NCBI GenBank assembly: GCA_009823395.1
Contig: CM020506.1
Coordinates: 20,461,001-20,525,000 of the forward strand
Direction of reading: 5' to 3'
DNA: 64,000 bases
Origin: Thamnaconus septentrionalis
Taxonomy: Eukaryota > Chordata > Actinopteri > Tetraodontiformes > Monacanthidae
A program made the translations under genes and the position numbers. The first letter of the stretch is position 1; the number at the start of each line of letters is the position of its first letter. Of this stretch, positions 1-25,671 are shown in pieces. Below the pieces are notes generated by a model. The model was not told where the DNA came from, did no database searches, and saw only the letters and a program-made list of their open reading frames with translations.

Positions 1-909
1 TTTGCATGATCGGCCTGGCTGTCTCCTTGGCACTAGCAGAGGTTTCTGAAGCTCATCAAAATTTCAGCACTTCCTCTCTACCTCTCTCTGAGTTGTTGGC
101 TTGGAGAATATTTTTAAAGGCCTACTCGCATGCAGTTGTGCAAATTTTGCAGCACACTTTAGCAACTAATATCGGTCACTAGATTTTTTTTTTTTTGGTC
201 TGAAACAGAAGCACATTTGTTTGCTAATTTCAAACTGCTTACTTTCCCCATAAAAGTCTGAAGTATTAACTTTGAAAACATTTGTGACAATTCAACTTTT
301 TAAGGCACTGAGATAAACGCACAAATTTCTCCAAAATAGAATCTTTTTTTTGCTCCATTGATTAAATTATGAACACGCTTTCTTGCATCTCAACATGAGT
401 GGTGACCTGCACTCGCAAGGTTCTGCTTCTGCGTCTTTTCGAGGTGACCGACTTGGCTCTCGCCTGCTTATTTTTCATTCAAAAACACGGGATGTATGTT
501 GAAAGCAGATTTTTCACAGGTTACTGCAGTCATGTTCACACACTGCTACAGACGATAGGCTTCTCAACCATCTGCTGGATAATTGCGTGGAAGCCCAGGA
601 GGATAGTGTTTACACAATGGCGGCCGACGCATTCCCCCCGGTGCGACGATAATGGCTTGCACTCCCAGATGGCTATAAAGTGCTACCTGCTTGTCTCCAA
701 ACAAAGGCACGCAATTACAGGCATACTCCTCTCTGTCAGACTGAAATATCAAGACTCAGGGGCCTGCCAATAGAAAAACACAACAGTTTCCTTTATCAGC
801 TCTTCGACAATAGAATTAGTGAAACCAGGACATGCTGCGGGAATCTCTGCAGCTGGTTAGTGTCCAGAGGGATCTTTCCATTTCATTCATCATCATATCA
901 CATTCACAG

Positions 910-1299
910 TTAAAGGTTAAATGCGTAATATTTGGGGTATTTATTTATTTAAAGAAGAAACGGCGACAGCTAGTAGCTACATTTCAGAAACCCCCAGAGT
1001 TTGCCAGCGAACTACGGTGGCCTGTACACCCACCTTGTTCTTCTTCGCTTTATTAGAGTCTGCGAGCCTTCACCCTAATTATGAAAAACAGTTTCGGGTG
1101 ACCTGGATTGTCCACACTTGGCTTCCTTAGAGATATGGCTTATATTCTCAAAATATATATATATATATACATTGGAAAACCAAATTACTTATTATTCTGA
1201 GATTATACACTTTTATTAATGTAATTACAGGCAGAATATTAAGCTTTTACCAATATAAAAATCATAATTCAAGCCAAATATTACTCACTGGACCTTTCC
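910..1299 (+). mobile_element. MITE copy 1 of the AAAGGT-ended family, intron 1
   Basis: The element starts TTAAAGGT and ends with the complement of AAAGGTCCAGTGAGTAATAT. Its two ends share an imperfect inverted repeat of about 24 bases built around GTAATATTTGG. The interior motif GCGAACTACGGTGGCCTG and the tail AATATAAAAATCATAA recur at 12255-12587 and 16190-16616, and inverted at 10698-10965 and 25405-25671. A short non-autonomous DNA transposon is the best reading. I see no coding capacity and no secure target duplication, so the superfamily is not assigned. Confidence 0.7.
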
Positions 1300-2039
1300 A
1301 CAGACACAGACAGGGTCTCCCTTATCTGTTGCTATGCAGTATCTCCGTTTCTATTCATTTGCAATATGCTTGGAAAGGGCCTTACATACTTAGTACTGAC
1401 CGGCCGACACGCGATGCCACGGTGTCCTAGTCACTGACGCCAAGCACCTAAAGTGACACGGTTCACCCCGTGGCAGCAACACCCATTAATCACACAGGCC
1501 TCCCATCTGCTTCATCCACAACGCAGGGACACGAGCAGCCGAAAAACCAACTTAAATTTTGATTGAGCGGTTATGCTGTTTATTGTCCCTCCTTCCTCCT
1601 CGTCCCCCCCACCTATTTTTCCAGCAGGAGTAACCGCACTGTGGCCGCACGCTCGCCAGTTGCTAGGCAATCTCTGCAATTCTTCTTTATCCTGTGGTTC
1701 TTCACAGGCAGGCCAGATGTATTTCTTATCCTTGGTCAAAATGAAAGCAGAGGGGGAAAAAAAAGTTAAATTACATTTTTCCCTTTGATGTGGGCTTGCT
1801 TCAGTCTGAATAAATAAGCCTGTTGGATCATATTGTGATGGTGATGATGTTGATGATGGCTGATGATGCACATTTTTGTGTAGCGTATCTGAAGCTGCTT
1901 GGCCACAGCTCTCGACTGACTGACTCATTGCATTTTTGCAATTTTTGAATTTTCTTGCGTTAACACCACCCTTACTCCCTTCACCCCCTACACACACACA
2001 CACAAAAGGAGACGTGGTTCTGATGCAGCATTAGCCATT

Positions 2040-2345
2040 GCGTAAGGGTGACACGATGGGAAAGCGGCTTCAACATCCCTGCTGGAGGTTTGGTCTCCAC
2101 GGAGGGCCGACGAGCGACATACGCTCCAGTAAGTGCCGCTCGCATCACATCAGCGGCCGTCAAGCCCTGGGCAGCCGTGCCCCCCCAACACCCGTGCACA
2201 TTTCGAACAGTCGTGGCTTTATTAAAGAGGCGGCGTGCACGTCGGCCCCCCCCCCGGGAATTCCGCAAACTGATCTCAGCAAAGCGAAGGCGCTGCTGCG
2301 GCGGACGGTTGTCGGCAGCCCTTTGTTGCCGCCAGCGAGTATGAA
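2040..2345. promoter_or_regulatory. CpG-dense patch in gnai2 intron 1, possible regulatory element
   Basis: About 300 bases are rich in CG dinucleotides and GC runs, including two C runs of 7 and 9 or more bases, in an otherwise AT-leaning intron. No repeat match or exon is evident. CpG-dense islands in first introns often overlap promoters or enhancers, but this is inference from composition only. Confidence 0.25.
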
Positions 2346-3439
2346 ATATTGAAGTTGACACGATTTTACACTCATCTCTGCGCTGGGTTTATCTATTCAC
2401 TTATCTAGCCATCCATTGGTGATGTGGTCTGGAAAGTCCAAGTGCGGTATTGTTACTATTTTAAATGTGAAATTAAAAAAAAAAAAAAAAAAAAAGAAAT
2501 TTTTATTTAATTCAAACAGTGGTGGCACCCATTTCGAACACTAGACAGACTCCCGAATGGTGCTGCTGGAGCAGACAACAGTTTGGCTCAGGACTGGCAT
2601 ATCTGTAGCAGAGCTACACAAACACACACACACACATACTCTTTTTCTCTGTCTCTCGACACTCCGCCTTGACTGCTACACATTGTGGCTTTATTCCAGA
2701 TCACTGCAAACACGACTGTCAGTCCTCAGCTGATGCCAAACTCTCCACTCTCCACTCCATTGAACTACTAAACAATGAACCAACTAGCAATATATGTTAC
2801 AATCCATGGTGTACATAAACTTTGACTTCTCTTGACAAACAATGTTTCCCCACAGGGTGAATCATTTGTAGATAAGCAACAAAAAATGTGCATGGCAGGA
2901 TCTGTCATCGTCGTACTTGCCAACTGCTTTTATGGGAAATGAAACTTGCCAGTGTGTTTATTATTATTATTATTACTATTATTATCATTACTACTAGTAG
3001 TAGTAGTACTTAAAAAAGCAAACAGTCTGGTTGCATAAGAGCTCCTCTAACCTTACCAGTAAACGTGTCTCTGCCTTTAATTCTACTGTTCTGTTCTGGT
3101 CTTGCTTGTTGTTTGATTTGAGACACCTGCAGACTGTCACCACCTGCCACCCTCTAAAACTTCCACTCTCTCCTCTGCGTCGGCAATTCTGCTCCCTCTT
3201 ATCCATTTTGACCTCACACATGACAGCTGATTAGGCGCTGACAGCTGCCTGTGGAAACTATTTCATCCCCTCGGCCCCTCAGCCCCTCCCCCAACCCCTG
3301 CACTCCCTTCCCCATTTTTTTTATTATTTTTTTTGAACTTTGCCTCCAGGGGCTTCAGTGGCATGTGCGTGCTGCATGCTGTGTAGCGGTGTATTTTGAG
3401 GGTCATCGCAGAAAGTCTTCACCCGGGGCCAGTGTTCTG

Positions 3440-3441
<2 letters not shown>

Positions 3442-3475
<34 letters not shown>
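3442..3475. repeat. (GT)n microsatellite
   Basis: An uninterrupted GT dinucleotide run of about 34 bases in gnai2 intron 1. Confidence 0.95.
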
Positions 3476-3476
<1 letters not shown>

Positions 3477-3719
3477 TGCTAGATTCCTCGTGGCAGATGA
3501 GCACTCGCCAGTCGCCGCGGGCCGTCGGGGTAAACAGCGGGGGGGATAAGAAAAGTCTATATCCTGTCGGTGCAAGACGGTCCCATTTAAAATTGTCGCC
3601 CGTGATAAACCCAGTTGTGAAAAGGAGCGCAGCGGGTTGCAGCAGGAGGACTTTGTGACTAGACAGCCTGTGTGTCCAGTGACTGGGCAAACAGGAGACT
3701 CCTGGTAGAAAAACAAGCG

Positions 3720-3750
<31 letters not shown>

Positions 3751-3883
3751 AGCCCACACTCACTGGCAGAGTGGCGGGAGTAAAACGAAGGTCCCATGTG
3801 TGACACAGTCCTGCGCGCTGCCTGTTTACATTTGCCGACTAATGGGGGAGTATTTTTAACCTCTGTTTTTGTTCTGTGTGCAG

Positions 3884-16950
<13,067 letters not shown>

Positions 16951-18051
16951 AGACGTCCGGGGAGGGGTCAAGGTGAGCTCACTCACTCACTCACACCAGT
17001 AGGATAAGTGTTGGAACGATGCCTAACGGATTGAACAAGTGGCTGATTCGTGCTTCTCTGTTTGTGTGTTTCTTTTTATTAGATTACTTGAACAGTTCTG
17101 GAGATCATAAAGAAAAGGGGGACAAACACACATCATGAATGACTGCACTGGCCAACCACGACTTCTGCTTCAATCCGCTTTTTATAAAGACACCGAAGAG
17201 ACTCAAAAGAAAAAGAAAAAAAAAAAAGACCCGACAAGCCTTGTTGACTTTCAACGGTTGCTGATCCAGTCACATGTATTGTTAACTCTCTGGGCTATGA
17301 CCACAAAAAGTTTGAATTTGTTATTGTATGCTGATTTTTGTTTTGTTTTGTTTGTTTTTTTGTTTTGTTTTCTCTCTTTTCTTCACTTTCAATTACTAAA
17401 GGAGGCAAAGGAAAATCTTTTATATAAATGCATTCATTTTACTTTTAGAAATTCTGATGTGCAAATTATTGTGCAAATTTATTAAAACTTTTAATCACAC
17501 GACGCTTATTTTTTAAGAAATGAAGCACAGACATGGACAAACACGATGGCTAAGAGGAAAGTGCTTTTTTTTTAACTAAAGTTTACATAACTTCAGCAAT
17601 CATAGTCAAACCATATATTCTTCTGCATGACTCAGTTGTCCATTATTAGCTCTGTAATCTGCACACAGTATGTAACATTCCTACAAAATAAAAGTAAAAA
17701 AACAAAATGCCAAAAAGACCAAAAAAAAAAAAAAATAAACATACACACACAGGAGGACGTTGTGATGAGATTTTAACTGATATTTAAAGTGTCTGTATCT
17801 AACAATTCTCTCAGTTTTTATAGTGCCATTTTCATGTCTGTTGCAGTATGTTTGTGCCTTCTGTTTACAAACATTTCCTAGATATGCTTTCTGTACTGTT
17901 TGACCTACTGTGCAGCAATATTTTTTTTCCATTTTATTTTCTGTTTTTGTTTTTTGTTTTTTTGCTTGGCACCGATGAGTATATCATGATTATTAATGAG
18001 AGACAAAAATCTAATTCAGAAAAATAAAGGTTAGTGTTTTTGGTAAATAAA
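16951..18051 (+). other. gnai2: gnai2 3'UTR with an intron
   Basis: After the stop, 22 bases are followed by donor GTGAGC at 16973 and acceptor TTATTAG ending at 17082, which gives a non-coding last exon, as in mammalian GNAI2. Candidate poly(A) signals AATAAA lie at 17687-17692, 18023-18028 and 18046-18051, with another at 18089. The UTR is T-rich and has A-runs at 17214-17227 and 17719-17735. Which signal is used cannot be read from the sequence. Confidence 0.7.
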
Positions 18052-18589
18052 ATGCTTTGAAAAGTCATCCTATATATGGTTTAATTTAAATAAAAGTAGA
18101 GATCACCTGACCATCGTGCATAAAGTGTGCTGTCTATTGTGTTACTGCGGTGTTGCAGTTGTGTTTATTTTCGGAGCGTTTGTGTGTGTCGACATGAAAA
18201 CAGATTCTTTCGCTCTTCGGTCGTGGAGAGGGGTTAAATTGCAAACAAAAACTGCAGGGATTTTAAATCCAGCACACAAGTTGTCTGGGTTAAGAAACAG
18301 TTTTATATTCCATGTGTAGTAAATTCTGGAGAATAGCGATAAATGACCTTGAAGCTCTTTGATCCCGAATCTGACCCAAACTGAACACATTCATTCCATC
18401 TGGTTTTACATCTGTGCACTCTGCTTTGCAAAGTCAACCTGACACTGACACAGATACTGATCAAGTTTCTTCACTGTATTTCAAATAACACTGCTATTTT
18501 AAAGTAATAATAAAAACTATACTATAACAGGGCTGTTGCAAATTAAAGAACACCAATACAGGGAGGAGAAATGTGTTAAATGTTACAAA

Positions 18590-18960
18590 CACAAATTCCC
18601 TGATAAAACGGTGATGGTGTTGGAAATGTCCTTCACAGATGTTGGCCCACAGTGACTTGACAGCAACACAGCTTGCAGACTTGTTGGTTGCACATCCATG
18701 ATGCCAATCTACACTTCAGCCATGGGACAAAAGGGCATTTCAGTTCCACCTCATCCTGAAGGTTCATCCTTGGGATCGAGACGAGATGATTTGAACTCTT
18801 TATGCATGACGTGTTAAATCCTGCTATAATAGTCAACAGTGGATGGTACACAGTGGTTGCACAGGGATGGATCCAGGCAGCAGCGGTGATGGGAGGCTGT
18901 GCTCACTTGGTACAAATGGGCCCCACACTGTTACTTTGTCGAACACTGGCCATTTCTAAA
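18590..18960 (+). mobile_element. Degraded copy of the CACTCACCGGCC-ended MITE family (interior)
   Basis: Shares with a common teleost and amphibian repeat the ordered strings CCCACAGTGACTTGACAGCA, GGTTGCACATCCATGATGCC, GAGATGATTTGAACT, AATCCTGCTATAATAGTC, GGGATGGA and TTGGTACAAATGGGCCC. The identification rests on recall of the family interior; the termini are absent here. Confidence 0.5.
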
Positions 18961-21415
18961 CCGTCAACACCCTACAAAGATTGCCAATGGCGCTATCTAG
19001 TGGAGACTTGAAGGAGTTGCAAGCGCCTCTAATGTAGAGGTCGTTGTAGGCGACATGAAAAACATGATTGTACGGCATCACGTCGCACTAAATTCCAGGT
19101 TGTGCTTATTAGATATTGTGTATCCCGTCCTGCAATCAGGGTTGTCCAGTACACTGGGTATTATTCACCCTGGTGATTTTCTTCTTCAGTCATACATCCA
19201 GCAAGTTGACTTTTTCAGCAACGGACAAAATTGTAGTATCAGCCTTCACTTCCAACAGCAACATTTAATAGGCGTAAACGGACTCGAATTGAAAATGTAG
19301 GCTACAGAAGAACTATGTCAGATAATTCTGATTGTCTGTTTGATACAAACAGCAGGTCAAATTACATTTAATACATGAATGAATACATAAATAAATGAAT
19401 AAATACAGTACATTTGCTGATAGATACAAAAAAAATCAAATGAAATATTGTTTTTATTTTTATATATATTTTCTTTTAAATAACTTTTGCTTTGTGACGC
19501 TATTTGAAAAAAACAAAACATACACAGAAGTTGTAGGACACTTGGCAGTAGCATGAAGAAAGAAGACTACTACTTTCAGGAACCTGCAAAAATAAAGGCA
19601 TGGAAATATACAGATACTGTATTTGTAAAAAAAAAAAAGAAAAGCAGATCTTGATTTCCAAACTCCCCACAAGGGGGCAACAAACGTCTGCTTTATCCTT
19701 TTACAGTCACTGTTTTGACGATGAGCCTTTTCTTGTTAGGCCACTTTTTAAGGAGAGAAAGCTGCACACTGCCCCTCAGAAGCTGATCCAGACTTAAAAT
19801 ATTGCCTGAACTATTTATTTTTTCTGCATGAGTAATGTGTAACGTTACATCCATTTATACATAATTGGTCACAATGGGGAAGAAACATAAGAGGCAGCTA
19901 AACCATCTGCGAGTAAAAAAATAAAAATAAAAATCTACTTCTCAGTGTGTAGCTGCTGTTGGATCTTGCTAACGGTAGCGGTAGCTTCAAGCAGCATTAC
20001 ACAATGATGTTATAACAGGAGCTCAGAACAAGTGAAGTGAACAGCAACACCATTATCAAATCAAGTATGTGGGGAAGAGTAATTTTTTCATTATGGACCC
20101 TAATGGGAATGACATGTTCAAGTAGCAACATGTACGTTAAGTGTCTCCATTAGGCTTGGAAGAGCTCCCAACAAAGCTGAGCCTGTGTTGGAAATAGAAA
20201 TAATGACATTACAATTAGCAGCCCTGTGACTGAAGGTGTGGAGTGTCTGGACTGGTAGATTTTAATGTGGAGGGCTTCTGAAGGTACCATGCTTTAATGG
20301 AGTAGAGCGTTGTGTTTATTTTCTTGCTTCATATTTCTCCATGTAATTTTTTACTTGTATTTTTTACAAGTACTCTGATCTCTTGATACCTCATATTTAT
20401 TTCCTCTTCCCCCTTTTTTTTGTGTGCCTAACTTACAATTGCAAATTTCACCCAATTCTCTGCAGGGTTAATAATGGATTCACGGAGGACTACCTTCTCT
20501 TCATACCAGTTATTGTTTGGTTCAGCTGTTAAATTGCTCCGTATCGTTTTAAGATTTTAGTCAAAATATTGACCAGATTTTGACATCTGTGGTTTGTTTC
20601 TTTGATTGTTTTTGAACATGCAATATTATACAAAATGCACATAATGATAAATAATTTCATTTCCTTGAAAGAATATTGTGAAAAGGTGTAGTGTATATAC
20701 TCAAAAAGAGGTGAGATAGAGTAAATCTCCCACATCCTTTGCCAGACTTATTAGTTGATGGTACAGGCTTCAATGCTGTATATAGTATAGTCATAGTAAT
20801 CATAGTACAGTAGTAGCATACCAATCGTGTGCAAAAACATTTTTCTCAGCATTTAAAATCTTCCCAGGACATGTCAAGTAAGCACTACCTTGAGGTTGGG
20901 AGACCTGACATGTGGTCAAAGTCGTCATCTTTTAGCAGCTTGTATTGCTGCATAATTGCTGTTTGTGTTTGTGAGGGTGGGTCTGCAGGTTAAGACATGC
21001 CAGATCTTCTATATGCAAAGGCTGGGCCTGGGGTGGACACACAAATCTGCACTCCAATAAGTGGCCATTGACTGACTGTTTACCATTCCATTCATATGAA
21101 CAGAGGCGTTGCTCTGAGCCCATCTGATTTGCATCATCGTCCATTCAGTCAGTGGTGCGAACGAGGGGCTCAGACACGATGGCTCAGAGCCCCCTTTGGC
21201 TTTGCAGATGAATGCGGAGACATCTGGGGTGTTTACACTCTGACTGAGGGATTCACAAAGCAGTCATATGCATCTCTAAACAGCTACAAGCAGCCACAGA
21301 TTTTCTTTTCTCAGAAAAAAATCTCGAATGCATTTTCACGTAAAGCCTTTACTTTTAGAATGTGTCTTGGCATATCACATTGATTTAACACGCTGCATGA
21401 AAATTTCCTAAGAGA

Positions 21416-21680
21416 CTTTGGTCCATAGTGATGCAATATCATCACATTTCTGCTCATTTAGTCTATAATGCCAGTCTGCCACTCCACTACATCCGGGAGT
21501 TTTCAATTGGATTTAGTTCTGATGGGTTTTGAGGCCACTAGAGTACAGAAGCATCTTGTATGAGAAACAGGTTGAGGTAATTTGAGCTTTGTGACGTGGA
21601 GCATCATCCTGCTATAAGTCAATCCTGCAAGTCCTGCATCCATTTTCACGCCGCGTCATTAGTTTGGACATCGAAGGCCT
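21416..21680 (+). mobile_element. Second degraded interior fragment of the same MITE family
   Basis: Contains TTTGGTCCATAGTGATGCAA, TTGAGCTTTGTGACGTGGAG and CATCATCCTGCTATAAGTCA. These overlap the interior seen at 18590-18960 in the same orientation and order. The copy is strongly degraded. Confidence 0.45.
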
Positions 21681-22156
21681 GTGTATACGGCATAAAAAAC
21701 ACATTACAGCTGTTAAGGGGAATATGTATATGGTATTGAGTTGGTTGTTTTATTGATCTTCATCATCAGAGTTTAATGTGGAGGACAACTTCCACACACA
21801 AAAACCAGAAAAACAGAAAGATAAGAACAGATTCAGATTCATTAAACTTTATTTATCCCACGTGGGCGATTCAGCTTCATCTCCCAGTTCACACAAAGCA
21901 CAACCATACCAATATGATAACATTCAGAAGGTGTGCTAATGGTTTCCTGGCAGCAATATCGTGAACATGGCTTATCGGAGAAAAAAAAAAGTATTCAATC
22001 AAGGAAAACAGTGGTAACAGTATCAATATTCCATTATTTAATGCCATTAAATACTGTGTTTATCTACTTAACAAGTAGCGCAGCCCCCACAATCTCTTGT
22101 AATTGCACTGCGCAGTTTAAACAATAATATGAGTCTCTTCCAACCATCTCATGCAT

Positions 22157-22158
<2 letters not shown>

Positions 22159-22207
<49 letters not shown>

Positions 22208-22246
22208 ATTTCCCCCTCTTTCTTTCTTTCTTTCTTTCTTTCTTTC
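22159..22246. repeat. (CT)n followed by (TTTC)n
   Basis: A CT run of about 46 bases (22159-22204) and, after 14 bases, a TTTC run of about 28 bases (22219-22246). Both lie on the upstream edge of the inka1 promoter. On the other strand they read GA and GAAA, which can bind GAGA-type factors; that role is inference. Confidence 0.9.
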
Positions 22247-22275
22247 GCCTCCTGCAGCTGTGTTTTGCTGCACAA

Positions 22276-22410
22276 AGGGGGCGGGCTCGTCCACGAGGGC
22301 CTGGGGGAGCCTCCTGCGCCCTGATTGGTCCGTTCAGACAGAGGGCGCTGTGAGCGGCTGCCGAGCCGGGCGCTGTTAAAGCAGGCGAGCAGGAAGCCGG
22401 CGGCTCATTC
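22276..22410 (+). promoter_or_regulatory. inka1: inka1 core promoter (predicted)
   Basis: Motifs appear in promoter order: a GC box GGGGGCGGGC at about 22276-22285, an AP-2-like GCCTGGGGG at 22299-22307, an inverted CCAAT box CTGATTGGTC (22321-22330) matching the NF-Y consensus, a TATA-like TTAAA at 22376-22380, and a palindromic AP-2 site GCCGGCGGC at 22396-22404. An initiator-like TCATTC follows. Spacing puts transcription start near 22405. Inka1 was originally described as induced in neural crest by AP2, so an AP-2 site at the predicted start fits, though occupancy is inference. Confidence 0.55.
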
Positions 22411-22511
22411 AGCACATCTGTCTCGGAGGGGACGAGCTGCGAATCACGACCGTAACATCGCGCCACAGCTCTCACATCTGCATGAGACGCCGCGGACGGA
22501 GAGACACAGGC
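22405..22511 (+). other. inka1: inka1 5'UTR exon 1 (predicted)
   Basis: A non-coding first exon is inferred from the promoter above and the donor GTGAGT at 22512. It contains an upstream ATG at 22482 which opens a 16-codon reading frame continuing into exon 2. The true 5' end is not established. Confidence 0.5.
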
Positions 22512-22638
22512 GTGAGTAGTAACGGTGTCTTTTCATTGTCGTAATAGTTTTTGATGTCGCTTGTGTATTATTCTTAAAGCGGATTCGTTTTAATCGGCTG
22601 ATTCGTTTGCTTTCCCCACAGAGTCTGATTTTTTCCAG

Positions 22639-22642
<4 letters not shown>
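22482..22642 (+). promoter_or_regulatory. Upstream ORF whose stop overlaps the inka1 start codon (ATGA)
   Basis: The frame starts at ATG 22482, crosses the intron 22512-22621 and ends with TGA at 22640-22642. That stop overlaps the predicted inka1 start ATG (22639-22641) as ATGA. The peptide would have 16 residues, starting MRRRGRRDTG. The arrangement is direct from the sequence once the two splice sites are accepted. That it limits inka1 translation, or works by termination-reinitiation, is inference. Confidence 0.5.
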
Positions 22643-25058
<2,416 letters not shown>

Positions 25059-25165
25059 CTCGTCACTGTCAGAGACTGAACAAACCACCCCAGAGTCACT
25101 TTATTTTTTGTTTTTTTTTTTTACATGCTTTGTCTAACCTATTGGAAAATAAAAGAAATCCCATA
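25059..25165 (+). other. inka1: inka1 3'UTR and poly(A) signal
   Basis: A very short 3'UTR follows the stop TGA. The poly(A) signal AATAAA lies at 25148-25153, about 90 bases after the stop. If this signal is used the UTR is only about 110 bases long. Confidence 0.6.
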
Positions 25166-25404
25166 ATTTAAAGTGGTGAGCAGTCCCTTTTATTTTTGAC
25201 TCTTGCAGTTTGGCATGTGACCGTCGATATGTGGCGGTTATAAATATCCCAGCCTCTTAATGAAGCGTGCGCCGCAGTCATCTGCCTTCCATTACACAGT
25301 AAGAGACAGGCCTCTGTTGCGGTGACGCTAATGAATGTAGGTTCATCCAAACGCTCTGGCGGAGTTTTACGACATCATGGTTTAGCATTTAAAATCTGTT
25401 TTTC

Positions 25405-25671
25405 TAAAGGTTCAGTTTGTAAAACTTAGCTTGATTTATGATTTTTATATTGTTAAAAGCTTAACATACTACCCATAAATACATCAATAAGAGTGTGCAA
25501 TCACGGTACATTAAAAGTCGTTGGGTTTTCCAACCCTTAGAATGGTTCACATTCTAAGGGTTGAATATATAGAGAGCAATAAGGGTCTTGCTACTAGTTA
25601 GCTGCCATCTTGCGCCGCCATGTTTCCTTAAATAGCAGCTTCCTTAAACATTTTACGCACTGGATCTTTAA
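25405..25671 (-). mobile_element. MITE copy 5, AAAGGT-ended family, just 3' of inka1
   Basis: The left end TAAAGGTTCAGTTTGTAAAA and TTGATTTATGATTTTTATAT are inverse matches to the tail of copies 1, 3 and 4. The right end TTTTACGCACTGGATCTTTA is the other terminus. The interior differs and contains a perfect 14-base stem at 25531-25563. Confidence 0.65.
25531..25563. repeat. Perfect hairpin, 14-base stem and 5-base loop
   Basis: CAACCCTTAGAATG (25531-25544) is followed by loop GTTCA and the exact reverse complement CATTCTAAGGGTTG (25550-25563). It lies inside MITE copy 5. Confidence 0.9.

Larger units (their letters stand above)
1..3883 (+). other. gnai2 intron 1 (3' part)
   Basis: This is the end of the intron that follows gnai2 exon 1, which lies off the left edge. 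No protein-coding signal is convincing here. The stretch holds a MITE copy at 910-1299, an A-rich run near 2476-2494, a CpG-dense patch at about 2040-2345, a GT microsatellite at 3442-3475 and a CTG run at 3722-3751. The last is only about 130 bases upstream of the exon 2 acceptor. The open frames seen here are short, cross simple repeats and lack splice or family support. Confidence 0.8.
18052..22270. other. Intergenic region between gnai2 and inka1
   Basis: About 4.2 kb between two genes in the same orientation. It holds two degraded fragments of one MITE family (about 18590-18960 and 21416-21680), an inverted retroposon-like tail at about 21835-21885, AT-rich unique-looking sequence, and a CT tract followed by a TTTC tract just upstream of the inka1 promoter. 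No gene is supported. Confidence 0.75.

Noticed and set aside
25531..25563. Hairpin as a bacterial-type terminator
   Set aside because: This is vertebrate nuclear DNA; the hairpin lies within a transposon copy and has no following T run of the right kind.
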